Assembly (NCBI GenBank): GCA_964544885.1
Contig: CAZJDX010000003.1
Location: 62,001-126,000, forward strand
Direction: 5' to 3'
Length of the DNA: 64,000 bases
DNA from: QQVM01 sp964544885
GTDB taxonomy: Bacteria; Bacteroidota; Bacteroidia; AKYH767-A; 2013-40CM-41-45
Part shown: in pieces, positions 35,586 through 45,255 of the stretch
Layout: every line of letters starts with the position of its first letter
Numbering within the stretch: position 1 is the stretch's first letter
Program-made: the position numbers and the translations under genes
Notes under the pieces: generated by a model
Seen by the model: the letters and a program-made list of their open reading frames with translations, nothing else
Databases searched by the model: none
What the model was told of the DNA's origin: nothing

Positions 35586-35593
35586 TAACTTTG
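35586..35593 (+). promoter_or_regulatory. -7 box (TAACTTTG) for the 35610 gene
   Basis: A perfect TAnnTTTG match ends 16 bases before the ATG at 35610. No proper -33 TTTG was seen. Confidence 0.45.
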
Positions 35594-35609
35594 TTTATCA
35601 AAACAGAAA

Positions 35610-35969
35610 ATGGTAAACATTATTTTAAGCAAACCTGAGATCGATCTGATGAAAATGGTCTGCGGTATCCAGATCGAATCATTTACGCGGCTGCTCAACG
35701 GGGAATCATCGATGGATATCCGCGAGAAGCTGTCGCAGATTCACGTTTCGGAAGAGGAGATGAAAGAGATCAATCAGTTCATGATCCGTCAGTATCGCGA
35801 GATACAGAAAGATCCTGAATCCCTGTTCTCCTTTAATAAGGAATTCCTTCAGAATTTCAGAAGTGTACTGAATCTCTACAGGCAGGATTTGTCCGGTCAA
35901 CGGGACGCGGTAGATACCGTTGCACACCGGATTGATCTCGCATTATTCGTCATGCAACATTTGAACTAA
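35610..35969 (+). CDS. Small helical protein, unknown
   Basis: A 119-residue soluble protein that I do not recognise. It reads as mainly alpha-helical, with a charged middle (SEEEMKEINQFMIRQYREIQ) and a C-terminal amphipathic helix (VAHRIDLALFVMQHLN). There is no signal peptide, membrane segment or metal motif. Its own -7 box lies close upstream. It lies between tRNA-Arg and tatA on the same strand, 171 bases before tatA. Confidence 0.7.
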   Translation: MVNIILSKPEIDLMKMVCGIQIESFTRLLNGESSMDIREKLSQIHVSEEEMKEINQFMIRQYREIQKDPESLFSFNKEFLQNFRSVLNLYRQDLSGQRDAVDTVAHRIDLALFVMQHLN

Positions 35970-36140
35970 GGGCGCCCCGCTGATTTCTTCAGTTTCACCG
36001 GAGTAAACCGGGATCCCTCTGTTCATATTCCTCTGGGACTGGATGCGATAGATGAATTATTTTTTGATCCGTTTTTCCCGGATTTATTAATACATTGCCT
36101 TTCAGGATAAAGAGACAGTTTCACCGTTAAATATGGTAAC

Positions 36141-36347
36141 ATGATACAGACTATACTATTGGGTATGCTGGGGACAACAGAGATCATCATCATCGCCGCC
36201 ATCATTCTGCTTCTGTTCGGAGGGTCAAAATTACCAAAGCTCATGAAAGGTCTCGGACAGGGAATGAACGAATTCAAAAAAGGGATGAAGGAAGGCGATA
36301 CCTCTGTGAACGATGCAGAAGAAAAGAGGAAATCCACTGAAGAGTAA
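36141..36347 (+). CDS. tatA: Sec-independent protein translocase TatA/TatE
   Basis: A 68-residue protein with a short periplasmic start, one membrane helix (about 11-26), the hinge FGGSKLPKL with the family's FG motif, an amphipathic helix (MKGLGQGMNEFKKGMKEG) and an acidic tail. TatA oligomers form the variable pore of the twin-arginine translocase, which exports folded proteins. TatC is not in this window. It ends 5 bases before moaA, so the two are probably one operon; Tat commonly exports molybdenum-cofactor enzymes. Confidence 0.93.
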   Translation: MIQTILLGMLGTTEIIIIAAIILLLFGGSKLPKLMKGLGQGMNEFKKGMKEGDTSVNDAEEKRKSTEE

Positions 36348-36352
36348 TCTGT

Positions 36353-37336
36353 ATGGCGTTGATAGACGGGCATAGCAGAATTCATGATTATCTCAGGATA
36401 TCACTCACTGATAATTGCAACCTGAGATGTACTTATTGCATGCCATCAGACAAGAATGACTTCAGTCCTCCCGGGCGACTGATGCAGGCCGGGGAGATCC
36501 ATTCAATAGCCGGTATATTTACAGAGCTTGGCGTCAGAAAAATCAGGCTGACCGGCGGAGAGCCATTGGTCAGAAAGGATGCCGGTGAAATCATCCTTGC
36601 ACTCTCCGAACTTCCGGTCGAACTAACCATAAGCACGAATGGCGTACTGATCGGTCAATATCTTGACACTTTTATTCGGGCCGGGATCAGATCAGTGAAT
36701 ATAAGTCTTGACAGTCTTGACCCGGAAACATTCTTCAGGATCACCCACCGGAACGATTTTCAAAAGGTTATGGATGGCATCCAAACCCTGATCGGACACG
36801 GCTTTCATGTCAAGCTGAATATGGTAGTCATGAAGGGAGTAAATGAGTCGGAAATTCCCGGGTTTATTGAGCTGACAAAGAATCAGGCTCTCCATGTGCG
36901 TTTCATTGAATACATGCCATTTTCTGGAAACCAATGGAGCAGAACCGGAGTTTTTACCCACCGGGAAATACTCTCCCTTCTCGATACGCAGTTTGATTAT
37001 ATTAAATTGGGAGATGAAAAACATGATACCGCGAAGAAGTACAAAGTAATCGGGTATAAAGGAAGCTTCGCTCTCATCAGTACAATGACTGAACCTTTCT
37101 GTTCAGGTTGTAACCGTCTCCGGCTTACCGCGGATGGAAAAATGAAAAATTGCCTTTTCTCAAAAACCGAAATGGACCTCCTCACAGCTTACCGAGATGG
37201 CAAAGACATCAGAACTCTTATCATGAAAAACCTCTCTGCAAAGGAAAAGGAAAGGGGAGGTCAGATAAAACCTTTGGAGGTGATGGACCGGCCTGCAGCC
37301 ATTTTAAACAGAAGCATGGTCGCTATTGGCGGCTGA
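36353..37336 (+). CDS. moaA: GTP 3',8-cyclase MoaA (molybdenum cofactor biosynthesis)
   Basis: A radical-SAM enzyme for the first step of molybdopterin synthesis. The 327 residues contain the N-terminal cluster C22, C26, C29 (CNLRCTYC), the LTGGEPLVRKD motif, and the C-terminal second cluster CSGC...C (PFCSGCNRLRLTADG and KNCLF). The chain ends in the GG dipeptide typical of functional MoaA. Close spacing to tatA suggests co-transcription. Other moa/moe genes are not present here. Confidence 0.96.
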   Translation: MALIDGHSRIHDYLRISLTDNCNLRCTYCMPSDKNDFSPPGRLMQAGEIHSIAGIFTELGVRKIRLTGGEPLVRKDAGEIILALSELPVELTISTNGVLIGQYLDTFIRAGIRSVNISLDSLDPETFFRITHRNDFQKVMDGIQTLIGHGFHVKLNMVVMKGVNESEIPGFIELTKNQALHVRFIEYMPFSGNQWSRTGVFTHREILSLLDTQFDYIKLGDEKHDTAKKYKVIGYKGSFALISTMTEPFCSGCNRLRLTADGKMKNCLFSKTEMDLLTAYRDGKDIRTLIMKNLSAKEKERGGQIKPLEVMDRPAAILNRSMVAIGG

Positions 37337-37551
37337 TTGTTCCGGTATATAATTCACAGAGTAAAACCGTGTCAGTAAAACCTGAAATCCGGTTCCTTTC
37401 CATGAGGAATCCGAAGGTTTCAAAATGATCATCAGGGTACCTGAAAGTTCTTCCTCTGAAGACTGGAAGTTAAATTATGTTAGCAAAGCTTACCGCGATA
37501 TTTTTTTGAAAATTAAATCTCAAATTTGCCATTCATCAATACGTACAAAAC
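37337..37551. other. Intergenic region, no gene seen
   Basis: About 215 bases between moaA and the Asp-box protein gene. A small overlapping frame that starts inside moaA runs into it but has no conserved features. No clear terminator or -7 box was found. Confidence 0.45.
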
Positions 37552-40500
37552 ATGAATAGATATTTACTGCTCATCATTGCAAGCTTCATCCTTTCAGGTG
37601 CAGAAGCACAGAAAAAACCGTCAGCGGAGGCGACAAAGAAGAATCTTTTTGAGACATCCGTCTTTGAAGGATTGTCATTCCGTTTTATAGGACCGGGCAG
37701 TGCTTCCGGACGCATAGCCGATTTTGCCGTTAATCCGCGAAACCCGAAAGAGTATTTTGTCGCGGTCGCTTCGGGAGGTGTCTGGAAAACCGTGAATGCC
37801 GGCATCACCTATGATCCTGTTTTCGACAATGAAGGTTCGTACTCCATTGGCTGTGTAGCACTTGATCCCGGTAATCCTAACGTGGTATGGGTGGGAACCG
37901 GAGAAAATAATAATCAACGGAGCGTTGCATATGGCGATGGGGTGTATAAGTCGGAAGATGGTGGTAAATCATGGACAAATGTCGGACTGAAAAATTCCGA
38001 ACACATTGGAATGATCGTCGTTGACCCTGTGGATCCCAATACGGTTTATGTCGCTGCCTATGGGCCGGTATGGAGTGCGGGAGGAGACCGTGGCATTTAT
38101 AAAACCACCGATGGCGGCAAGACCTGGAAGGCCATTCTCAGCGTGAGTGAGAATACGGGATTCAACGAGATTCACATGGATCCAAGGGATAATAAAGTCT
38201 TGTATGCGACAGCGCATCAGCGACGCAGACATGTTTTTACTTATATCAGTGGTGGTCCGGAATCTGCAATCTATAAAAGCACTGATGCGGGGCTCACGTG
38301 GAATAAAATCAACAAGGGTCTGCCTAACGTAGATCTAGGAAGGATTGGACTGGCCATTTCACCGGTCAATCCTGATTACCTGTACGCGATTGTTGAAGCG
38401 GCGGATAAAAAGGGCGGGGTGTTTCGTTCAACGGACAGAGGCGCAAGCTGGACAAAGCAAAGCGACAATGTAAGCAGCGGAAATTATTATCAGGAAATTT
38501 TCTGTGATCCTAAGGATGTGAACAAAGTGTTCTATGTTGATTTCTGGATCATGGTTTCCACGAATGGAGGAAAAAGTTTTGAAAAGATAGGGGAGAAATT
38601 CAAGCATGTGGATAATCATGCCTTATGGATTGATCCTGTGGATACAGATCATCTTCTTGCCGGTTGTGATGGCGGAATTTATGAGACTTATGATTTCGGT
38701 GCCAACTGGGAATTCAAGGCTAATTTGCCGGTGACACAGTTTTATAAAGTCTCGGTCGATAACGCATTGCCATTCTACAGGGTTTATGGAGGTACACAGG
38801 ATAACAACAGCATGTGTGGTCCTTCACGAACCTTAAGTTCCAATGGGATCACCAATTCGGATTGGTTGATCACACTTGAAGGAGATGGTTTTGAATCAGA
38901 AAATGATCCTCTTAATCCGGACATCGCTTATGTACAGGCCCAGTATGGAGTGCTTGCACGCTACGACAGAAAAAGTCTGGAAGTGGTAGACATAAAACCC
39001 GTTGAGAAAGAAGGAGAAGCCGCGCTGCGATGGAACTGGGATGCTCCTTTGCTTTTATCACATCATAAACCTACGAGACTTTATTTCGGCGCGAACAGAC
39101 TTTTTAAAAGTGAAGACCGTGGAGACAGTTGGGAGGCAATCAGCGGTGACCTTAGCCGGCAACTCGACCGTAATAAATTACCGGTAATGGGTAAGGTATG
39201 GGGCATGGATGCAGTCGCTAAAAACAGTTCAACGGATTTTTACGGGAACCTGGTCAGCATTGCTGAATCAAAGTTTGATGAGAATCACCTGGTCACAGGA
39301 ACGGATGACGGGTTAATCCAGGTGACAAAGGATGGCGGTAAGTCCTGGAAAAGGGTAGACAACATAGCCGGTGTTCCGGAACGGACCTATGTAAATCAGA
39401 TAATTGCTTCGGCACATGACAGGAATATTTTTTATGCTGCCTTTAATCACCACCGTTATGGTGACTTCAAACCCTATCTTTTCAGGAGTGCTGACGGTGG
39501 AATTTCCTGGTCGCCGATACAAAATAATCTGCCGATGAGAGGCAGTGTCTATAGTATAGCGGAAGATCATATCAACCCTTCACTTCTTTTTGCGGGTACT
39601 GAGTTTGGTGTGTTTTTTTCCATCGATCAAGGTCAGCAGTGGACACAACTCAAGGGAGGTGTGCCTGTATCTTCCGTACGTGATATGGCGATTCAGAAAA
39701 GAGAGAATGACCTTATCATCGGGACTTTTGGCAGAGGCATCTATATTCTCGATGATTATACACCTCTTCGGAATCTGAAAAAGGAAGACCTTGAAAAGGA
39801 GGCCGTGCTGTTCCCGGTAAAGGACGGGATAGTGTTTATCGAAGGCAGGCCATGGGGCGCACCGCTGAAGGGATTTCAGGGAGAGAGTTTTTTCTCTGTA
39901 CCCAATCCGGCGGTAGGAGCGGTTTTCACCTACCATTTGAAGGAGGATATAAAGACGATTAAGGAGAAAAGAAAAGCCCGTGAAGCAGAGATGGTTAAAA
40001 AAGTAGAAGCGGTTCCTTATCCATCTCAGGATTCAATCATCCTGGAAGACCTTCAGGCAAAACCTTATCTGATCTTTACTGTGACGGATGATGCGGGAAA
40101 TGTGGTGAGAAATATAAAAGCAGATGCCAGAAAAGGATTGCACAGGATAGTCTGGGATTTCCGTTACGCATCACCCGGACCTGTAACATTTGCCGTGCCG
40201 GATCCGACCAACCCTTACGATATCGCCGAAAATGGTTACCTGGCTATTCCGGGTAAGTATACCGTAAGTCTCAGTAAATTTGAAGACGGCAAAATCACCA
40301 CGCTGGCCGGGCCACAAAGCTTCCAGGTAAATTCTCTCAATGCCGCTACGCTGGCCGCCTCCGATAAAAAAGCGCTTGACTCTTTCTGTAAGGATGTGGC
40401 AGAGCTGAGAAGGTCAACGTCAACAGCAGATCAATACAGGTCTGAAGTGGTAAACAAGGTAAAATATATGAAAGCCGCTGCATTGAATGCCCCAGCAAAT

Positions 40501-40833
40501 GCCGAAGAAGCGATCAGTAAGATTCATGAGCTTGAGAAGAAACTTGCGGAAGTGAATAGTCTGCTCAATGGAAATTCAAGTCTTGCAAAACGCGAATTTG
40601 AAACCCCGCCGTCGATCAATTCAAGAATAGGAAATATACAATACTCGCTGTGGAATTCTACTTCCTCGCCGACAGAAACAGCCAGACAAAGTTTAGATGT
40701 TGCTTCGAAGCAGTATGAAAAAGTCATGACGGGTCTTTGGAGTATCGGAGAAGGTATCGCAGAGTTGGAAAAAGTCCTTGACAAGATCAAAGCGCCGGCT
40801 ACACCCGGAAGATTTCCAGAATTGAAGAAGTAA
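37552..40833 (+). CDS. Secreted sortilin/Asp-box (BNR) repeat beta-propeller protein
   Basis: A 1093-residue protein with a signal peptide ending near AEAQ. Residues 40-740 contain about ten Asp-box repeats of the type S/T-x-D-x-G-x-(S/T)-W, for example SEDGGKSWTNVG, TTDGGKTWKAI, STDAGLTWNKI and TKDGGKSWKRV, expected to form two beta-propellers as in VPS10/sortilin and sialidase-like proteins. A beta-rich domain follows, then a C-terminal helical region (about 935-1085). No sialidase catalytic arginines were assigned, and no T9SS sorting tail is obvious, so it is probably periplasmic or outer-membrane-associated. These proteins are often annotated as glycosyl hydrolases without proof. A strong terminator follows. 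Confidence 0.85.
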   Translation: MNRYLLLIIASFILSGAEAQKKPSAEATKKNLFETSVFEGLSFRFIGPGSASGRIADFAVNPRNPKEYFVAVASGGVWKTVNAGITYDPVFDNEGSYSIGCVALDPGNPNVVWVGTGENNNQRSVAYGDGVYKSEDGGKSWTNVGLKNSEHIGMIVVDPVDPNTVYVAAYGPVWSAGGDRGIYKTTDGGKTWKAILSVSENTGFNEIHMDPRDNKVLYATAHQRRRHVFTYISGGPESAIYKSTDAGLTWNKINKGLPNVDLGRIGLAISPVNPDYLYAIVEAADKKGGVFRSTDRGASWTKQSDNVSSGNYYQEIFCDPKDVNKVFYVDFWIMVSTNGGKSFEKIGEKFKHVDNHALWIDPVDTDHLLAGCDGGIYETYDFGANWEFKANLPVTQFYKVSVDNALPFYRVYGGTQDNNSMCGPSRTLSSNGITNSDWLITLEGDGFESENDPLNPDIAYVQAQYGVLARYDRKSLEVVDIKPVEKEGEAALRWNWDAPLLLSHHKPTRLYFGANRLFKSEDRGDSWEAISGDLSRQLDRNKLPVMGKVWGMDAVAKNSSTDFYGNLVSIAESKFDENHLVTGTDDGLIQVTKDGGKSWKRVDNIAGVPERTYVNQIIASAHDRNIFYAAFNHHRYGDFKPYLFRSADGGISWSPIQNNLPMRGSVYSIAEDHINPSLLFAGTEFGVFFSIDQGQQWTQLKGGVPVSSVRDMAIQKRENDLIIGTFGRGIYILDDYTPLRNLKKEDLEKEAVLFPVKDGIVFIEGRPWGAPLKGFQGESFFSVPNPAVGAVFTYHLKEDIKTIKEKRKAREAEMVKKVEAVPYPSQDSIILEDLQAKPYLIFTVTDDAGNVVRNIKADARKGLHRIVWDFRYASPGPVTFAVPDPTNPYDIAENGYLAIPGKYTVSLSKFEDGKITTLAGPQSFQVNSLNAATLAASDKKALDSFCKDVAELRRSTSTADQYRSEVVNKVKYMKAAALNAPANAEEAISKIHELEKKLAEVNSLLNGNSSLAKREFETPPSINSRIGNIQYSLWNSTSSPTETARQSLDVASKQYEKVMTGLWSIGEGIAELEKVLDKIKAPATPGRFPELKK

Positions 40834-40857
40834 TTGTCATAGCAAAGAATAATTTTT

Positions 40858-40896
40858 AAAGAACAAGACCTGAAATTTCTCCGGTCTTGTTCTTTT
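40858..40896 (+). terminator. Intrinsic terminator after the Asp-box gene
   Basis: A 13-bp perfect stem (AAAGAACAAGACC at 40858-40870 with its complement at 40883-40895) and a 12-base loop; the descending arm ends in a T-run. Confidence 0.85.
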
Positions 40897-41019
40897 GTTT
40901 TTTTGTGAAATATCCGTTGTCTGAAATATTCACCCACGATTTTCGCCGTTCGTCAAAAAACGGAATCCGGAACCTGATAAAGTCTTATCTTCATGCTTGA
41001 ATTCTAACCAGATCATTCC

Positions 41020-42030
41020 ATGAAGAAATTCTACGCAGTTCTGATTATTCTCTTAGCGATTTCATCAGTCACGAATGCACAACGTTGGGCTGATCTCTCG
41101 GTCTCCGGCGGAGTAAGTAACTATATTGGTGATCTGGGGAATGAGAAAGTATTTCCTTACAGTTCGGCAAATTATGGAAGCGCCATTACGATCCGCAATT
41201 TTCTGAATAATCCAAGACGTTCCGCTAACTATCAGCGTACCTTTGACATGCTGGTACGCTTCAGCTGGCATCGATTGCAGTATGATGAAACAAGTCCCAT
41301 AGGCAGGCGCGAGGGGATTGAACTTCGAAACTACCTTCGGGGAATTGGTTTCAGAAATGACCTCTTCGGTACCGAAATAGGTATGACCTATAATTTTCTT
41401 TTTAACAGGACAGGCCCTCTGACCAAACCTAAATTTGGCGGATTTCTGATGGCCGGGCTTGGAGTATTTTATGGTAAGCCCAGGGCCGACCTGTTTCGCG
41501 GAGAGGCAGCCCTTGAAAACCGTTATTATTTCTGGAACGATGGTACCGTCAGAGACAGGCCTGAGAATGAAAAACAGATCGGGCAGGAGGTTGAAAGGGA
41601 CGGCAAGTATGAAACCAGGCTCAGCGATTGGATGACTGAAGGACAAGGTTACAGCCGGGAGATCCACAGTAAAAAGCCTTATGATAATTGTAACCTGGGT
41701 ATCCCACTTGGCGCAGGTATACGCTACTTTTACAATAAGCAGCTAACACTTTCACTGGAATTCAATTACTATTATTTCTTTACAGACTATCTGGATGATG
41801 TCAGCAGCCGCTATGCGACTCATGACGAGTTGCAGGCATCTTTTCCCGATTCGGAACAATTTGAAATGGCAAAATATATTTCTGACCCGACAGGCAGGGG
41901 TACCAACGGTTCTATTGGTCCGGCTACCAGTCCGCGCGGAAATCCGGATCTGAATGATGCCTTTACCTTCCTAAGTTTTGAAGCTTCCTATAAGATCAAA
42001 TGGAAGAAGAAGGGGATCTACGGTCAGTGA
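41020..42030 (+). CDS. DUF6089-type outer-membrane beta-barrel protein
   Basis: A 336-residue protein with a signal peptide ending at TNAQ. It reads as alternating strands and turns, with the motifs WADLSVSGGVSNYIGDLG near the start, FTDYLDDVSSRYA in the last third, and an RGNPDLNDAFTFLSF closing segment. The same three elements recur in the two proteins at 56-57.8 kb, so all three belong to one family. Function is unknown; a small OM barrel is inferred. It stands alone between two strong terminators. Confidence 0.8.
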   Translation: MKKFYAVLIILLAISSVTNAQRWADLSVSGGVSNYIGDLGNEKVFPYSSANYGSAITIRNFLNNPRRSANYQRTFDMLVRFSWHRLQYDETSPIGRREGIELRNYLRGIGFRNDLFGTEIGMTYNFLFNRTGPLTKPKFGGFLMAGLGVFYGKPRADLFRGEAALENRYYFWNDGTVRDRPENEKQIGQEVERDGKYETRLSDWMTEGQGYSREIHSKKPYDNCNLGIPLGAGIRYFYNKQLTLSLEFNYYYFFTDYLDDVSSRYATHDELQASFPDSEQFEMAKYISDPTGRGTNGSIGPATSPRGNPDLNDAFTFLSFEASYKIKWKKKGIYGQ

Positions 42031-42055
42031 TTTTTCTTTACATGAAACACACCAC

Positions 42056-42087
42056 ATCAAAAAGGCGCTTTACGGCGCCTTTTTGAT
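42056..42087. terminator. Strong bidirectional terminator
   Basis: A perfect 13-bp stem (ATCAAAAAGGCGC at 42056-42068 and its complement at 42075-42087) around a six-base loop TTTACG. The A-run and T-run flanking the GC core make it work on both strands, between the convergent DUF6089 and OmpA genes. Confidence 0.92.
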
Positions 42088-42155
42088 TGTCAGGTATGTG
42101 CTTCCCTAAGGGTTCAATCTGAAAATTTCCGGACAGACCGTGTTCCCTGCCAGGA

Positions 42156-43193
42156 TTATTTCGACTGGTTGATCTGGTCGAGAACCTTCATCAACTCATC
42201 AAGTTTAGGCGTAAGAATGATTTCGGTTCTACGGTTTTTCTTACGGGCTTCGGCGGTATTGGCCGTGTCTACCGGCTGATAAGGGCCTCTTCCTGCGGCG
42301 GTCAGTCTGGAGGGTTCAATCCCGGATCCAGCCAGAATGATTTTAACCACTGAGGTAGCGCGTAATACACTGAGTTCCCAGTTATCTCTTGCACCGCTGG
42401 GAAGAGTTCCTGAGATTGGAACATTATCCGTATGACCTTCCACCAGAATGTTGATGTCCTTATTTTTCAGCAATACCTTTCCCAGTTCTTTCAAGGCTTC
42501 TTCCCCTTTCTTTTCTATTGCCGTACTGCCGGAGGCAAAGAGAAGCCGTTCCTCCATGGAGACGTAAACCCTGCCATCGCGTTCATCCACGGTAAGTCCG
42601 CTTGCCTGAAAGCCAAGCAAGGCGTCGCTGACGGCTTTTCTCAATGCGTTTACGGTTGAATCACCCCGGTTCAGGATAGATTGCAGTTCGCGTACGCGGG
42701 CATCCTTCTCACTGAGACTCGCCTGAAGTTCGTTGAGAGTCAATTCACGTTCTGCCAATGACAATGAATCCCTTTTGATCTTGTCTTCTTTTTGGATCAA
42801 CTCCTCTTTTATCTGGATCAGCTGGGCAATGAGACGCTTGGTTTCTTCGGTGTTTCCGGCAAGAAGCTTTTCATTATTGTACAGCAACTTGTCATAGGAT
42901 TTCATCAGTTCATTATAAAGATCCGTCAGCCGCCTGTAAGAAGTACCCTGACTTGTTGTGTCGCTTACCAGTGTCCTGACATTTTTTTCAAGTTCTTCAA
43001 TTTGCGCCGAGAGTTCAGTTGTCTTGATGCCGAGTTGTTCATTATCTGATCGCAGTTTTTCATTTTCTGAGCGGCATTCCGATTCCTTTTTCTTCAGATC
43101 CTCAAACTGACGGGAGGGAACACACGCCTGAAAAAGCAGTGCTGCCGTCAAAAATGTAATGAAATGCAAAATTCTATTGGATTTATTGTTCAT
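42156..43193 (-). CDS. OmpA-family lipoprotein with coiled coil
   Basis: A 345-residue protein. The ATG at 43193 is chosen over an upstream TTG because it gives a signal (MNNKSNRILHFITFL) with lipobox FQAC. After the cysteine comes a long coiled coil (about 25-200, with repeated Glu/Lys/Leu heptads), then an OmpA C-terminal domain (about 215-330) with VEGHTDNVPIS, a helix, and the KKNRRTEIIL motif that binds diaminopimelate in peptidoglycan. It probably bridges the outer membrane and the cell wall, with the coiled coil as spacer. Confidence 0.9.
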   Translation of the reverse strand: MNNKSNRILHFITFLTAALLFQACVPSRQFEDLKKKESECRSENEKLRSDNEQLGIKTTELSAQIEELEKNVRTLVSDTTSQGTSYRRLTDLYNELMKSYDKLLYNNEKLLAGNTEETKRLIAQLIQIKEELIQKEDKIKRDSLSLAERELTLNELQASLSEKDARVRELQSILNRGDSTVNALRKAVSDALLGFQASGLTVDERDGRVYVSMEERLLFASGSTAIEKKGEEALKELGKVLLKNKDINILVEGHTDNVPISGTLPSGARDNWELSVLRATSVVKIILAGSGIEPSRLTAAGRGPYQPVDTANTAEARKKNRRTEIILTPKLDELMKVLDQINQSK

Positions 43194-43356
43194 TATTTCA
43201 TATTTTAGGATGTACAAAATGATATTGAAGACACTAAATTAGTTTTTCCGCCATATTACAACACAAGTATGCGCTTCTGTTTTCAACAGGTTTGGCGGGA
43301 AACAAAATGAACGATTAACCGTTTCTGTAAATAGCTCATCCTAAATTAATCCGTAT

Positions 43357-44073
43357 ATGCAATCACTGAACAAGAACTGGATCACGGAGAATCACATAGA
43401 TTTTGAGTACAAAAAGTACATTCTGCTTGCCTATTTGCAGCATGTGAGTGAAAATTTTACGGAGCAAAGACTCTATCCATACCTGGCAGATCTTGTGGAG
43501 CATTACCGTAATCTCAGATCAATTAAGGAAAACAAACAGGTACTTTTCAATCAGTTTCCCGGGCGCCTAAAAGCCCCTGATATGGAGAAGTTCAGGCTCA
43601 TTTACGAAAAACTGGTTCAGGACGACAGTCTGATGCAGGAACTTGAATCAATCCTTGATTATTCGATACCGCAGCTTGAACAAAAGCTTAAAGAAGGCAA
43701 GCATATTTACGATCTTATAGAAGAAAAACTGAACATATTCCCTGTGGGCGTCATGCCATTATTCAATGAGGATGGTTACCTCTTTCTGAGATCCGGGGCA
43801 TCGACAGACACCGTCGTCTATGAATACCATATCAGCATTTTTGAGAACCCTGTAGAGAGATTCCGGGGTATACAGGTCAGCTATATTACAACCTATGAGA
43901 AAAGCCTGCTCAACACCTATGAATCCATAAAGAGCGATCTGCTGGCTTATAACCGGAACTTGCCGAATCCGGCAACTTATGTCGTGGAAACCGATATGTC
44001 CATTCCCTTTGAGGAGACTTTTCTTCCCCTGGTGAAGCGAACCATTGTCAAACGGATAGCGGGTAATGCCTGA
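43357..44073 (+). CDS. Conserved-looking protein of unknown function
   Basis: A 238-residue soluble protein that I do not recognise. The N-terminal half is helical (NHIDFEYKKYILLAYLQHV, LADLVEHYRNLRSIKE), the second half mixed, with YLFLRSGASTDTVVYEYH and a C-terminal segment PFEETFLPLVKRTIVKRI. No signal peptide, metal site or nucleotide motif was identified. It is divergent from the OmpA gene and convergent with the PLD gene, six bases away. Confidence 0.72.
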   Translation: MQSLNKNWITENHIDFEYKKYILLAYLQHVSENFTEQRLYPYLADLVEHYRNLRSIKENKQVLFNQFPGRLKAPDMEKFRLIYEKLVQDDSLMQELESILDYSIPQLEQKLKEGKHIYDLIEEKLNIFPVGVMPLFNEDGYLFLRSGASTDTVVYEYHISIFENPVERFRGIQVSYITTYEKSLLNTYESIKSDLLAYNRNLPNPATYVVETDMSIPFEETFLPLVKRTIVKRIAGNA

Positions 44074-44079
44074 TCAATA

Positions 44080-45255
44080 TCATTCCGATTTCTTGGCAAG
44101 CAATACCGACAGAACAAACAGGGTTTTTACTGTCTGGTAGGCAAGCCAGCTTAAAAAAATACTGACAGCACCCATGCGTTTCCGGTAATTCTCCTGCGTG
44201 ACGATCCGGCAATGTTCCTTCATTATTTTATTCAGTCTGTCCGTGAACATACGGGCAAAGTTCTCATCTGAGATCTCAAGATTCAGTTCCAGGTTGCTAT
44301 AGGTGCTCAGGTTATTGAGATCATATGAACCCACACTCACATGCTTCCTGTCGCAGATGAGCACTTTCCCATGAACATTTGAAGGAAGGTATTCATAAAT
44401 GCCGATGTGGTTTTTTAAGAGCCAGGAGTACAGGTAACGTCTTGCGAAGAAGACCAGCTTCACATCGGATTTTTCTGATACGATCACATTAATGGAAACG
44501 CCGCGTTGGATGGCATTTTTCAGAAGCCGCCGCACCCTGCCACCCGGAAGAAAGTACCCGCCTACGATGGTGATGGATTCCCTGCTGCGCCGGATATAGT
44601 TCCTGTAATTGATGGCGATCTCGTTTTTTCTATTGATGAAATCATTCTGGCTGACTCTGACATGAGATGAACCCTTGTCCGGTGTGGCGGATTTTTCCAG
44701 ATCATCCCTCAGTGATTTTGGAAAGGTTTTGAAACGGATATTCATCCAACGTTGCCTGCAGATCAGCAGGAGTCTTCTGGCTGCATCACCGCGTACCATC
44801 ACGGCAAAATCAAGCCAAGCCGGTGAATTTTTCTGGTGTGTATATTTATTGCTGATATTAATTCCTCCGACCATGGCTGTCTCTCCATCGGCTACGATCA
44901 CTTTTCTGTGAAGCCGTCTGCCAATATGAAAGGCACCCCTGTAAAAAAGCTTTCCGAATCTTTTAATAAGAATACCTGCATTTTTCAGATCCTGTCTGAC
45001 CTGAGCACTCAGGTTTTGTGAACCGTAGGCATCGACCATCAGGTAAATTTTCACCCCCCTGTCTCTTGAAGCCGACTTCAAGGCGTCCATGATTCTCCTT
45101 CCGGTTTCGTCTGGTTCAAGAATGTAGGTCTGAACATGGATCTCCCTTTTCGCAGAGGCGATGATCATTTCCATAGCGGAAAGGAAATCATCACCGCTCT
45201 GTATGATGTCAACCAGGTTGTGTTTCTGGTAACTTATCCGGGAGTTCGCCTTCAT
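44080..45255 (-). CDS. Phospholipase D family protein, cardiolipin synthase-like
   Basis: A 391-residue protein with two intact HKD motifs: HRKVIVADGETAMVGG and HGKVLICDRKHVSVGS. Cardiolipin synthases of this type condense two phosphatidylglycerol molecules. The usual two N-terminal membrane helices of E. coli ClsA are missing; instead a hydrophobic segment lies at the C-terminus (about 362-388), closer to ClsB/C-like forms. It converges with the gene at 43357. Substrate is inferred from the family. Confidence 0.85.
   Translation of the reverse strand: MKANSRISYQKHNLVDIIQSGDDFLSAMEMIIASAKREIHVQTYILEPDETGRRIMDALKSASRDRGVKIYLMVDAYGSQNLSAQVRQDLKNAGILIKRFGKLFYRGAFHIGRRLHRKVIVADGETAMVGGINISNKYTHQKNSPAWLDFAVMVRGDAARRLLLICRQRWMNIRFKTFPKSLRDDLEKSATPDKGSSHVRVSQNDFINRKNEIAINYRNYIRRSRESITIVGGYFLPGGRVRRLLKNAIQRGVSINVIVSEKSDVKLVFFARRYLYSWLLKNHIGIYEYLPSNVHGKVLICDRKHVSVGSYDLNNLSTYSNLELNLEISDENFARMFTDRLNKIMKEHCRIVTQENYRKRMGAVSIFLSWLAYQTVKTLFVLSVLLAKKSE

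Noticed and set aside
37150..37428. 92-codon frame overlapping the end of moaA
   Set aside because: Lies mostly inside moaA in another frame and ends in intergenic sequence; no family features.
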